Positions 23,716-34,794 of a stretch of DNA of 64,000 nucleotides are shown here, in pieces. The stretch spans positions 47,038,184-47,102,183 of the forward strand of contig CM055109.1 of NCBI GenBank assembly GCA_029204225.1, written 5' to 3'. The position numbers and the translations under genes were made by a program. The DNA is from Diphasiastrum complanatum. Lineage: Eukaryota; Streptophyta; Lycopodiopsida; Lycopodiales; Lycopodiaceae. The notes beneath the pieces were generated by a model. It was not told the origin of the DNA. It saw only the letters and a list, made by a program, of their open reading frames with translations, and did no database searches. Within the stretch, counting starts at the first letter, position 1; each line of letters opens with the position of its first letter.

Positions 23716-24257
23716 TGTGAGATATTTCACTGAAGTTTAGTCATATTTTGGTAAATTGTCAATTGAGGCCAAAACTCATTTTAGACTTAGAGATAAGCTT
23801 TTTGAAGTTATATAAGTTTAAAATACATTCAATAAACACTTTTTGAAAGTGTAGAAAAATTGGTAGTCGAGTTTGAGAGAGATTCAAATTTGAACTTTGG
23901 GGTAATAGTAGGGTTTTTCATATTGGAGAGAAAGCCAAGCGGCAAAGTAGGGTTTGGACCTACTATATGTTGTTGTAACTCATGGAGAAAGGGATATTCT
24001 CTCTTCTCTCTCTCATTTCATCATTATACATGGTTCTCTTTGGGTTCTACTACTCATTGGTGCACTCTCATGATGTTATCTTGCAATTCTATGTGTAGAA
24101 TGATCATTTATTGCTATTTTTGGTTCCACTCGTGTGAAATACAGTAGGGTACTGTAATTGTATGAACAAAAACTATATCTCATGTTTTGGTTCATGTTTG
24201 ATCAGTATCTCTTAGAGTTTGCATGTCATTTTGTATGTAGATGCTGATTTTTCTACA
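23716..24257 (+). repeat. Copia-type 3' LTR (542 bp) of a truncated element
   Basis: Starts TGTGAGATATTTC right after a polypurine tract (GAAGAGGGAG) and ends TTTTTCTACA, giving TG...CA ends. A diverged partial copy lies at 7499-7996. No pol or matching 5' LTR is nearby, so this is the 3' remnant of a truncated element. Confidence 0.8.
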
Positions 24258-24702
24258 TTGGTAGGACTGTTGGTTTGCTCTCTTCTTAAACAAAGATCAG
24301 GGACATGGATTTGGATCTAGAATGATCTGAAATCCTTCACACTAAGGACATTCACGATGGTGATAAATTTTTACTTTATATATCCTCAAAAGTCCATCCT
24401 AGAAAATTGAAATTCTGTTGTAATTTTTTTTTTTTTTATGAATGATGCGATGTAGTTAGAAACATTAGAAGACATACCCCTAGATACATTGGTCAATGGT
24501 AGCCGACTACAAAAGTACTACGAAGATACCTTTACAATAAGCCCATTTTTTCAATTTTTTCTTTCTATTTTTTACCTGATCCATCATTTTGTATATTCTC
24601 ATCAGATTTACTCTTTTTTCACAGTGTTTTTCTATGTATATATCTACCCAAGTCTTTCTAGAAGACCATAGATTTTCATTTTTTTCCTCCAACATTTACA
24701 TC

Positions 24703-24935
24703 CGAAGGTACAACCAACAGTAGGTTCAAAACTGCATCCGACAACCTACATCCGATGCCATCACCAATTCACATCCGATAGTATGCCCGACGACTACTAC
24801 TAACTGTACATTCGACAATACATCTGACGATTTGTATCCAAAGATGTTTCCATGATGAACTGCATCCGACTATCACATCCAATGTTCAGATCCGACGAGC
24901 ACATCCGACAAGTACAACTGACATTTTGTGAAAAA
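24703..24935. repeat. Cluster of about 13 imperfect CATCCGAC motifs
   Basis: ACATCCGAA, GCATCCGAC, ACATCCGAT, ACATTCGAC, ACATCTGAC, GCATCCGAC, AGATCCGAC, ACATCCGAC and similar words recur every 12-20 bp over about 230 bp. The spacer sequences differ, so this is not a simple tandem array. Confidence 0.75.
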
Positions 24936-25559
24936 TTGCCAACATTGGCAAATCTAGCCATGTAGCATATTGTACATTTTTGTGTATAGTTGTTTTCACA
25001 CATGTATGGCCAAAGTTCCATGTGGTAATCCACTCCTAAATTGGGTTAGCTCAAGTCAAGAGAGGTGGTTGTGTCTATTTGGTAGAGGTCCTTACTTTAT
25101 AGGATCTAGACCTTGATTTGATATGAGATTTTGACCAACCATGCACCTACCAAGCACGACTCTAGAAAATATACTAGGGTTTCATTTTAGCACAAAAAGG
25201 GTGAGTTAACTTCCTTATTACATGCTGGGAATTCACCTAACTTTACAAAGGAAGTGATGCTATGTATTCCAAGCTCCCATAGTGAGAAGATAGATTATTT
25301 TTGGAGCTCATTGGCAATCTCGAGTTTGTCCTCTCTACGTACATTGATTTTCTGATCCAACTGAAACCAACACTTTGAGCACTTCAAACTCTGTTCTAAA
25401 TCTATACAGCAGGCTACTCTTCACATGTGTGGGCTCAGAATTGTGTCTATGATCTTTGTTTTTTATTATCAATGCCTGTTGTGTGTCAAATTGCCAATCT
25501 AGATCAAGATTTGTAGACTAGTTTTTTGATGCATTGTTAAACAAGTACATAATCACTCT

Positions 25560-25622
25560 TGTGGATCTTCTAAGATCCTTTTATGGTCTAAAAGTAGTAT
25601 ACTTTCACATGGTATCAGAGCC
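25560..25622 (+). other. Copia LTR end and primer-binding site
   Basis: TGGTATCAGAGCC (25610-25622) is a canonical copia PBS. It directly follows TACTTTCACA, a plausible LTR end, and the preceding 40 bp resemble the LTR end at 54890-54935 (AGATCC-TTTATGGTC-TAAAAGTA). The LTR start was not found; it may lie near 25.0 kb. No gag follows before 26.5 kb. Confidence 0.7.
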
Positions 25623-26083
25623 AAGTACAAGAGCTTTGATCATTGATCTAATCAAATCCATTTTTAGTAGTTTTTGGTGCTAAAAACTAGTCTTGTGATG
25701 GCAAGCTAGAAGCTAAGTTTTGGTGAGGGGATTCGATCTCAAACTTGGAAGGGATCAAAATCCGTGTTGTTCACACAAGCTACCAAGATCAAGTGCCATT
25801 GATTAAATTTGAATTTAATTCATGAAATCTAATTAATCTAGGCTGAAATTAGGTCCTCTAAACTTGTTTTACAGGTCTTGAAAGTACATCAAAGTGTGTG
25901 AGGGAGATTAAGTCATTTCTTTGTCCAAAAATAGCCAAGATTGGCAAGATTTGTTTGAAAATAGATTTCACGTCATCTTATCTTCATTCCAACTTTGTGA
26001 GGAGTGAGCTTTGCAATCCAAGACACTTTGCCCACTATAAATCAATGCAACCAGAATTATTAAACTTAAGCAATGCATAACAT

Positions 26084-26193
26084 GATAAGTTATCATTAGT
26101 GACGTTCTTATAAAGCAACTCCCCGGAGGCCCATATGTGGTGTGCAAAACATCTTTTGCTTGTCAAGAGAGCATTCACCAGACCCTCTACACA
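26084..26193 (+). repeat. Dispersed repeat with TATAAAG core, inverted relative to 31597-31708
   Basis: Shares GATAAG, TTAGTG, GTTCTTATAAAGCAA, GGAGGC, TATGTGGTGTG, AAAACAT and TTTTGCTTGTCAAG with the reverse complement of 31597-31708. It could be the promoter part of a retroelement or a MITE; nothing decides. Confidence 0.7.
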
Positions 26194-26513
26194 CCAGCGT
26201 GCGCTTTCATGCAAACTATTGATAAAGAAAACAATTCTAACAAGTAAGACTCATCATATAGAGTGCACCTAGTCCTAAATTACGAAGTTGTTCGGCATGC
26301 ATGAAGGGGAAAAGTTTATGCCTATTTCAAGCCACTCGACACCCAATAGAATAGAATAGAACTGCTTTTGTTAATTTTTAGCTATGCGTGTTTTTTGCTC
26401 CTGCTGCCGCTGGCGGATAATAATAGAGAAACAACTCCTTTTCTGGGAACGCATGGTGCTAGAAAAGAAACCCAGTCTGTAAAATTATAGAATTTGTAGA
26501 TTACCTCCACTGG

Positions 26514-26521
26514 TATAAAAG
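26514..26521 (+). promoter_or_regulatory. TATA box of the secreted-protein gene
   Basis: TATAAAAG lies 139 bp upstream of the ATG at 26653, after a GC-neutral region and before a likely start of transcription at about 26545. The spacing leaves a 5' UTR of about 105 bp. Confidence 0.75.
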
Positions 26522-26652
26522 AGCACCCTGCTGCTGCAAAGTTCCACACACAGAAGATTAAGTAGTAAGCTGCCTTCAGGAGAACGTCATTGATCATTCC
26601 TTGGTGACCATTGATTCAAAGTTAAGTTCAATCTATAGTTACAGCATCTAAG

Positions 26653-27563
26653 ATGGCCGCCGTTCTTATCCTTGTTACACAGCTTGTAGCTTTGCTGTCA
26701 ACTACTGCACTGCTATCCGTTCATGGAGGCCGGGTTCTCAGTATGGACGTCATGCCTGCAGGTCTTCTTCTATACTTCTGATTACCTGTATATTATTGTC
26801 CATTACTCGTTAGTTAACCTGTAAATTTCTCGTGTAGCTTAGAACTCATGAATCACTGCTTAAAAGGAATGAGTTTATTCCTCATGCAGCTGATACAACC
26901 ATTAATGTTCAACCGTGTAAATATGTTTGCTGTTGTGTTGCAGACAACTACTTCACCTCTTCAATTGGGAGTGCTCTAGCTCATCAAGCAACAAAAGAAG
27001 AAGCGGGGGGTGCGAGTGCGCCTTCAGAACAGACAACAGCGCCAGCTCCATCTCAGGTATCGGAACCACCGTCATCAATAATATCACCAACTCCAACAGC
27101 ATCACCGCCAGCAGCTGAGGGGCAAGTGGGCAGCGTCACTTCTCAAGCACCGGCCCCCACAACTTCCATCCCCATGCACCCGCACTTCCCTCTGTTTCCC
27201 TTGCATCCTTGGCCCTTCTACCCCCACCCCATCCCCCAAAATTATCCAATCAATCCCTTCTTCCATCGACCAGCTCAGTATCACTTGCCATTGCAGACTA
27301 GTGATCAGTATAACTACCCACACACAATCTTCCACTCTGAAGAAGACGAGGCTGATGTTGCAAATGTAGATGACATGAAATCCTTCATGCCACCCCATCG
27401 CTTTACCGGCATCCCACATATTCCCCCTTTCTTGGGCAGACCTCATCCACTGCATCCCTTCCATCCAATTCCTCATTCCATTCCAGCTCATGGAACCTCC
27501 ACAGCACCCTCGCCTTCCCCCTCCGCTTCGCCCACCTCTTCCAACCCCGGAAGTGAAAACTAG
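26653..27563 (+). CDS. Secreted His/Pro-rich, AGP-like protein (two exons)
   Basis: Exon 1 is 26653..26761 and exon 2 is 26944..27563, joined in phase 1 (GT donor at 26762, GTTGCAG acceptor ending 26943), giving 242 residues. Residues 1-25 form a signal peptide (MAAVLILVTQLVALLSTTAL). Residues 62-112 are rich in AP, SP, TP and PP pairs, as in arabinogalactan-type hydroxyproline glycoproteins. Residues 115-155 and 186-220 are His/Pro/Phe-rich (for example HPHFPLFPLHPWPFYPHP). An acidic stretch SEEDEADVANVDD (168-180) lies between, and the tail is Ser/Pro-rich with no GPI-type hydrophobic end. The protein is expected in the cell wall or apoplast. I do not recognise a named family. A second acceptor at 26889 is in frame and would add 18 residues, including CKYVCCC. 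A TATA box sits upstream. Confidence 0.8.
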
Positions 27564-28611
27564 TCCTACAACGATCGGATTTTTTGCGTAATAACTGGCT
27601 GCTGATCATGATGAATTACAACAAGAAGACAGAAGAAGTTGCGATAACCAGTGCCAGTTAGGAGAAAAAGTGTCGATGCAGCAGCTATCCAAGTAATTTT
27701 GATGGACGTCGGAGAGCACTAGTCTAGGTCGATGCGGTTATCCAAGTTTTGATAGACATTGTAGAGCTTTGCTCTACTCTGATATATTTTGTGGGTTTGT
27801 AGTTTGTAGGAGAAGAATCGGATTAAGTAGATCTCTTTGAAGTTGTACTAGTGTAGAAAGTGGATACTGTTTTCATGCTGAATTACAATTAATTCTCCAT
27901 AAAGTGGGCCATGTTGGGAAGATCACATGGATTTTAGGTATATGATAGAAATTTTAGATGCTAAGTACTACTTGAATGTGCTATTCATATACATGCTTAA
28001 CCGTACATTGTTTTCCTATAGTTCATGTTAGCCACCTGATTTTATCCATATAGCAACACCACTATTAGAGATGTATGTCATTCCATTTGACATCATCTCC
28101 TCCCTCAAACCTCAAAGAAACCATTATAAAAAAAAAATCCTACTCCCTAAATCTTAGCAAAACTCTCATCCTTCTTTTGTAAGTCAATGACTTCAATTTC
28201 TTACAAAGATCAACCAGCTCAATTAGTGCTTGCACTATAATGAAAAAATTTCCTTTTGTTAATAATCATCATTAGCTAATGAGGTACAAGTTTTTACTCC
28301 AAGTTATGGCTCATCTCTATAACATTCAATAGTCACTTGCAAATAATGTCATAATATTATTCCACACTTGCAAAATCGTATATCACAATAATAAAGATCA
28401 ACGAAAGAAGAATATGTCTTCTAGCATACTATTGTTAGGGTCATAATTCGCCCTTAAAGGGGCTTTCAAAAAGCATAAAATCTACTTAGGAATAGAAAAC
28501 ATCTCCAAAGTAACAAACATACATTTACTATGTTTCCCATACGTAGTTGGAAGCACATTCTATTAGTAATCAATGATAAACTTCATTGTTACTGTTTACG
28601 ATGCACATTAA
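27564..28611. other. 3' UTR of the secreted-protein gene and intergenic DNA
   Basis: The first 300-350 bp are probably 3' UTR. The remainder is AT-rich without ORFs. The 28-bp stretch CCCATACGTAGTTGGAAGCACATTC near 28538 recurs with one change near 31237, on the other side of the copia remnant. Confidence 0.55.
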
Positions 28612-28822
28612 TGTTGACAGCTGTGACCAGCTGTCAATAGCCGTAGGCTAGTGTATCAGTCTATTCGTAGGTTTTCTCTCTCTATCAGGGTTCAGGGTTT
28701 ATTTGTACATTTTACATTCTGTATGTGGTAGTGTGATAGAGTGACAGTGCGTGTTCCTCTTCAGCCTTCTTTTGGTGATTGCTTATGGTGAATGCTTGAT
28801 GTTGCATATCTAATTCTTGACA
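28612..28822 (+). repeat. Copia 5' LTR (about 211 bp) with terminal palindrome
   Basis: Begins TGTTGACAGCTG and ends ATTCTTGACA, immediately followed by PBS TGGTATCTGAGCAGTG. A perfect 10-bp inverted repeat with a TGAC loop (28614-28637) sits at its start. No 3' partner exists in the window because the element is truncated at about 31005. Confidence 0.75.
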
Positions 28823-29372
28823 TGGTATCTGAGCAGTGATAGTCCTGCGTGCCTGATCAGTGGATACAACTTGTCATAGGCTCCGCAACGAAGTGAGAAA
28901 GTCCTTCACGGGAGGTGAAAGCTTGGAGAGACAAAAATGGTTGGAAGAGATTCTTCTTTGGTGTATTTTGTAGGTTGGAGCTCAGAATCATTAGTGGGAA
29001 ACGAAAGCACAGTCTCGGAGGCATCAGAAAGGCCAGGGCAGCATCAAACAGATTGAAAATTTGTTGAGTGGGGGAGATTTTTTACAATACTTCCTAGTTG
29101 TTGTGGAAAGTGCTATTTGTGTGAGAGGTTTGCCAAGAAAGCTCTCATTTGTCCGTTTGGAGTACCACAAATCACACTAGATAGTGTCTAGTACTACCAT
29201 TCAGAGTTAGAAGGCTTCATACTTTTCACATTACTGATCTCTGTCTTTTGAACGATCACACATTTCGAAATCCTTGCAAAGAGGAGGCGGCGTAGCCGCC
29301 GCGCCGAAGTGGGAAATCTAGAATATTCCCTCTGAAAGTTCTCATATTCTCTCTATTTTTAATCTTTTCCAT

Positions 29373-29624
29373 ACCAATATTGGATCGATGCGCCAGAGGT
29401 AGGAAAAATCTTGAGCAGTCATACATCCGCGCGTCATACAGATATAGCATATCCGTACCAATATCGGATCGACGCGCCAGAGGTAAAGAAAACCAAGAGC
29501 AGTCGTACATCCGCGCATCATACCGATATCACATATCAATAGCAGTATCAGAGTGACGCGCCAGAGGTAAAGAGAATCCTGAGCAGTCGTGCTCCCGCGC
29601 GTCGTACCGATATCAGATGTACAA
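29373..29624 (+). repeat. Three tandem 84-bp repeats in the copia leader
   Basis: Units at 29373, 29457 and 29541 share GACGCGCCAGAGGTAAAG, GAGCAGTCGTACATCCGCGC and GTCATACCGATATC. They are GC-richer than their surroundings and lie in the untranslated leader between the LTR and gag. Confidence 0.93.
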
Positions 29625-29685
29625 CAAAAAATTTACAGTTCTGTGGTGTGAATAAATTTTGTGATCCAGACTCATCTATCCAGTA

Positions 29686-31005
29686 ATGGAAATTCTAAGC
29701 GAGAGTGTCCTTAATGAGTCAAGCAAATTGGAAGGTGCCGTCAACTATGCAGTAACAAGGCCAGTGATTGAAGAAGATCAGCGAACATTTGATAGGAGAA
29801 GACGGAAAGCCCAAAATGTCATCAACTTATCAGTTAGAGATGCAATTATTCCCTATATTTCAGATTCAGAAGGACCAAAAGAAGCGTGGGATACATTGAA
29901 GGCATTGTTTGAAACGACAAATACATCTCGAATACTATTTCTAAAGACAAAGTTGCATACATTGCAGATGGATGATGGTGCAACTATTGTCGATCACATA
30001 CTGAAGATCAAAGAGATCCGTGCTCAATTAGCAGCAGTTGGAGAGCGAGTACAAGATCGTGAGATCGTGCAATTGACATTGAATAGTCTGAGTGAGTCAC
30101 ATCAGATGTTTGTGACGAGTATAGCCACAAGAGAAAATCTTCCAACCTATGAAGAACTAGGTGGATTGCTTTTGCAAGAAGAGCAACGTCAAGAGAACTT
30201 GAATCATCGTAACAAGAGCTATGATCAAGCTCTTGCAGTTAGAGGACGAGGTGGAAGATTTGGCCGTGGAGAGTATCAATCGAGAGGAGGAAACTCAAGC
30301 CGAGGATCATTTCAACAATTTCATGAGAAAGTCAATGATAGTCCGAATCGAGGTAATTGGAATCAAGACCGAGGTCAAGGACATGGCTATTCAAGACAGG
30401 ATAAACCTGGAAGGTACTGCAACAAACCTGGTCACTGGGAGCGTGAATGCTTCAAGAAAAAGAAGGAGATGGAACAAAGAAAAGACAAATGGCAAGCGGG
30501 AAATTATGCTGATCAACATCAATCTGATGACTATTATTATGAAGACAATTACACTAATCAACATCAATACGATGATGATCAATATGAAGATGATACAGGT
30601 AAGAGTTCAAAATTGTTCATTACAGCATTAATGACAAGTGATGAAGCCAATGATACATGGTACATTGATAGTGGTGCATCCAAGCACATGACTTCAAGGA
30701 AAGAGTGGTTTTCAGAACTCAAGAAAACTGACAATGGTGATGAAGTTGGACAAGCTGATGGCAAGGAGTGGTACCAGTGAAGTTAGCCAACGGGAAGATA
30801 AAGCATATAAGCAATGTGCAATATGTACCTAGCTTAGCTAACAATCTACTATCTGTTGGGACGATGGCTGATCAACAACTCAAGGTTGAGTTTGACAGTG
30901 ACAAATGTCTTGTCAAAGACATCAAGAATCACTACAAAGTGATTGCTACAGGAGCTAGAGTCAACGAGAATCGACTCTACAAATTGAATGCGAGATCTTT
31001 TACTC
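29686..31005 (+). pseudogene. Copia Gag-protease, frameshifted and 3' truncated
   Basis: The ORF 29686-30780 starts MEILSESVLNESSKLEG and carries copia Gag motifs (GPKEAWDTLKALFETTNTSR, QLTLNSLSESHQMFV, LPTYEELGGLLLQEE), an RGG-rich stretch and a zinc knuckle RYCNKPGHWEREC whose first Cys is Gly. The protease motif DTWYIDSGASKHMTS follows. The expected first 50 or so Gag residues are partly missing. Near 30770 the frame shifts; 30768-31005 continues in another frame with ISNVQYVPSLANNLLSVG of the Gag-pre-integrase region. The similarity ends at about 31005 where an unrelated repeat begins. Integrase, RT and RNase H are absent. Confidence 0.9.
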
Positions 31006-31212
31006 AAGCCGACTACATGTTTTCGAACCTTCACATTTTTTCCTTGAGATTTTTTGCGTCTTAAACGTTTTTAAGGCACCTTCACCTTTTTTGCCTTTTT
31101 CGCACCTTCGCAAAAAATGCGACACAGTGGCCAGAATGACTTAGAATGCATTTCTGGCCTACCTTCGGCTTTTTCACATTTTTCCTACCTTCGGCTTTTT
31201 CTCATATGTTTC
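31006..31212 (+). repeat. CTTCGG-rich dispersed repeat, short copy
   Basis: Starts GCCGACTACATGTTTTCGA and contains CTTAAACGTTTTTAAGGCACCTTC, GCACCTTCGC, GTGGCCAGAATGACTTAGAATG and two CTACCTTCGGCTTTTT words. A longer inverted copy is at 48930-49276. The strand is strongly pyrimidine-rich. Confidence 0.85.
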
Positions 31213-31596
31213 CTTATTTTTCTCATTCACTACGTCTCCCATACATAGTTGGAAGCACATTCAAGTTCTTTGGTCATTGTGTTTTCAAAACCAAAGATAT
31301 GGCAGAGGCTTTATTTTGGGCCATCTTTTGCAATCCACCTTTATACCAAAGCATTTTTTTTAATTTTTGACATCATCTTGTTTTCAACATTAAGGCATAG
31401 AAAATTCCTTTCACATATCACAAATTGGATCTCCTCATTGATTTGAGACATCAAATTGATGCTTTTAGGCATTGTCATCACATTATCTCTTGTATCTATT
31501 GGCATACGTATTTTAGGATCTTCTTATGTCATTTTTGCTTTTTAGAGTAGAAGGTATCACATTCCTTGTACAACTTGTCAAGTGATTATGGAAGCA

Positions 31597-31708
31597 CAAG
31601 GTGCATAGAGAGATCTACTGAACGCAACCTTGACAAGCAAAACATGTTTTCCACACCACATACGAGCCTCCACGATTTTGCTTTATAAGAACACTAATAG
31701 CTTATCAT
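31597..31708 (-). repeat. Dispersed repeat, inverted partner of 26084-26193
   Basis: On the minus strand it reads GATAAGCTATTAGTG, GTTCTTATAAAGCAAAATCG, GGAGGCTCGTATGTGGTG, AACATGTTTTGCTTGTCAAGG, matching 26084-26193 with scattered changes. Confidence 0.7.
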
Positions 31709-32455
31709 CTAATGTACGATCAAATTTAACAATGAGGGAATGTACTTGAAAAAACTCAGCTGGCTTGGACGTCCACATCTATACAATGGCCAAAATGATC
31801 ACTAACCACAATGTTCACCTCTCTTTCTTTCAGCTTCAACTATTTCACATGACCTTCCTTTTTCTTTCTCCAAAGTGCATTGCTCGATCTACATTCTTTC
31901 CCAATTCCACCATACTAGGGTAAATAGTATACAACAACAACATATGCTTCATCAATTGCCTCTATTGTAGGAGGATGTGCAAGTTTTATCCATGAAAGCA
32001 ATTGCCAGTCATTCTTGCTTCAGAATACAACTTCCATTTCCATGTTATGTTTTGTTTACGCAAACTCACTATTAGTATCTACAATACTCAAAATCTCATT
32101 ATGTTCTTCAACATGTCTATCATATAAGATTTCTAGATCCAAATGCTTCAAAAATTCATCAATAATTTCTTCTTCTTCATTTCCAAGTAGCAACTTGGAG
32201 CCAATAATACAATCGAATATGACTAGTTATTCTCAATCCTGATAAGCCAGCTGCATGTCTAAAATCCCTACAAACTAACTCCTTGTAAGAATAAGCAGAG
32301 GGTGAAAGGAATATAATAATAAAAAAAAAAAAGGTTAAGATAGTAAATAATTGATTTTTATACTATGTGAAGGCCCATGCATTGTCAATTTCTTCTTTAT
32401 CTATTGTAAGCAAGAATGACCAAAGCAAAACCTTGTTGGATCTACATGTGTACTG

Positions 32456-32641
32456 CATGGATGACATTCCTTTCTTATCCCTATATGATATCGATGATGT
32501 TATGACCTTAGAGAAGATGAGATGCTATCTGTTCTTTCGAATATGATTACGAAATTTGCAAACTTTATTGATTTTAATGATGACGACCTTAAAGATGACA
32601 TTGACTATGAAGATAAAGATGAATGTGTAATAATTGTATAG
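32456..32641 (+). pseudogene. Fragment related to the acidic ORF at 53102-53566
   Basis: The plus strand encodes DDIPFLSLYDIDDV and, after a one-base frame change near 32500, YDLREDEMLSVLSN and FIDFNDDDLKDDID before a stop. This aligns with YISFNNIEDVFYLREDE, IFSIFSKELLEFSNIID and YDYDDIEPEID of the minus-strand ORF at 53102-53566. The function is unknown. The tract from 32790 to 33120 also shows protein-like stretches (FKDMCRYLKECLKNELKSF, PFVTLFAMIGDGQPLEK) broken by stops; their family is not recognised. Confidence 0.65.
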
Positions 32642-33181
32642 ACAAAATGCCCAATGAATAAAGGCTATCCTATCTTCCATTCTTTTTTGTATGAAACATA
32701 TTTTGAATCTTAGAGCTTGTTACTCTAACTGATGAAATGCTTGTGGATGTATCAATACTTGAAGACAAGAGATGAAAACTGTAGATAAATGCTAACAGTT
32801 TGACGTGCAGATTCCACAAGTAGAATCTAATGATGAGCCATTTATTTTAAAATGGTATGTTATGACACCTAACTTTTTCTTTAAGGATATGTGCAGGTAC
32901 TTAAAGGAGTGCCTGAAGAATGAATTGAAAAGCTTTTTAAAGCTTAAGATGGTAGTTGAAGAAGGCTTTTTCCAAAGTGTATAAAGAAGGCTCAATCGAG
33001 TCTATAAAGATTTGGAGAAGAAACCAAAGGACCGATCACCCTTTGTGACTCTCTTCGCTATGATTGGGGATGGACAACCCCTAGAAAAAAGGGCCTAGGA
33101 ATTGATGGATATTATGCAAGATAAGATGGACATATACTAACTTTTTACCATAGAATAAATGCACTTGGGGTGAATCCCAAT

Positions 33182-34688
33182 GTTGTAACCAAGAAAATAC
33201 AACTTGAATATGGCTAACATTAGATATTAGGCTACCTACCTTCCATGCATGTCAATATGTAACTTACCTACTTTGCCACATGCATAAGAGCCATAGTACA
33301 CCTAAGAAAATGCACCCTCCGGGCCACTCTCTCACTTTTCCATTTACAAGTCCATGACAACTCTCTCACACCCATACACCTCACCCCTTTCTGAAAACCC
33401 TTTTATTTTTGGTATTATTCTTTGCCGACCTGGAAGTAGATAGATTTGAATCACACCTATGCACAGTGAATCAGACGAAGGTTCTTTTTCTGTATTTTTA
33501 GGGTTTTGGTGATTTTTTGGTTTTTTTGACGGTTTTTCTGATGTTTCTGGAAACCTGCTGGGTATTAATCTTCGCCCTTCAAACTAAAGGTTTTGTGATC
33601 AAAACCAAAGGTGTGTGCAACTCGGTGAAGGTTTCTTGAAAGAGGGCAAAAAGTTATCAGCTCTGATGATGCTTTTTGCCTCCTTTTGACCAAAATCTGG
33701 CAGATTTGACCGATTTCTGTTGTTTTTTCTGATATCTCAGATCCAAATGGATCTTCAAATTGGTGATCTGAATAGTTTTTTCTGTTTAACAATCAAATTA
33801 GATTTCAAACAAGCAAATCCACTCAAATCAAGCAAAATTACTCCGAAACTAACCCTAAATGCAGATCTTAGCATTATTTTTTAGCAACTGTGCTAACACA
33901 GAGAAAATCAAAACTAATAATAAAACTCTGTGGCATGTATTTTGTAAGACCACGTATGAGTATCTGTCAATAAACTTCAAGCCATGGCATGTGTTTTGTA
34001 AGCCCATGAGTAGAAGCTTAAATAATAATAAAATAGCTTAAACTTAGATTTAGAACTTAGACTTAGGAAACTTAAGATTAGAAATATTTTATCTTAAGTT
34101 TTCCTAAGTTAAGAAATTTGAAGTTCTAAATCCTAAGTTAGAAGTTCTTGAAAAGCTAGAAATAGATTAGTCCCATAAGTTAGTAGACACTTATGGAAGA
34201 CCCTCCTTGCCATAAAAGGAGAGGTATTTGCATTGTAACCAACACTCTGGGATTATGCTAAATTGCTCTCTCTTTGAGATTATCATTCTATTTCTTTGTG
34301 TTCCCATTGGAAGGTGCATAGCTGGAGGGAAGGTGCTCGGGCCTCCTCTTGCCTCCTTTCATTGGATTATTGTGGCATGTTTCTATTGGTTTATTTAGTT
34401 AGCCGCAATTTATCTTTCAAACCCTCTGGGTGTTAATCTAGGTCTTAGTTTAGCAACCTTGCTAGTTGGGTTTGCCTTAGCAAGGATGTTTTTATTGTTG
34501 TTCTAATTAGTTTTATTTTTGTTTCGGGCACTAGTTGGGTAAGCCTTAGCGCTCTCATCTCTGTTGATTATTTCCGTATTTCCGTTGAAGCTTGTTGTAG
34601 AAACTTAGAAAGTGGACGATCCTCTACATCCCTACACTACATCCGTAAGTAGATCTAGCCACCGTACAAACTAGAAATACTTCCAACA
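33182..34688 (+). repeat. Putative Ty3/gypsy 5' LTR (start uncertain)
   Basis: The 3' edge is fixed by ACTTCCAACA before the PBS TTGGCGCCATTGCCG (34689-34703). A TATA-like CCATAAAAGGAG near 34210 fits a promoter. The 5' edge is a guess at a TGTTGTAACC near 33182, because no 3' LTR is present for comparison. No gene is seen in the interval. Confidence 0.5.
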
Positions 34689-34703
34689 TTGGCGCCATTG
34701 CCG
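34689..34703 (+). other. Gypsy primer-binding site
   Basis: TTGGCGCCATTGCCG closely matches the TGGCGCC-type PBS of plant Tat/Athila-like Ty3/gypsy elements and directly follows the putative LTR. Confidence 0.8.
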
Positions 34704-34794
34704 CTCTTTAAGTATTTTTCTACCTAGCTTCTTCTCCTTTTTCTTTTGTTTTTTTTTGCTTCCGTGTTGTATGTTTGCTTGTGTTTGTTCGAAA

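Noticed and set aside
24703-24935. CRISPR-like array from repeated CATCCGAC
   Set aside because: Motif too short and spacing irregular; the context is eukaryotic nuclear DNA.
27102-27609. Minus-strand ORFs opposite the secreted-protein exon
   Set aside because: Shadows of the Pro/His-rich coding strand; no start context, domain or splice support.
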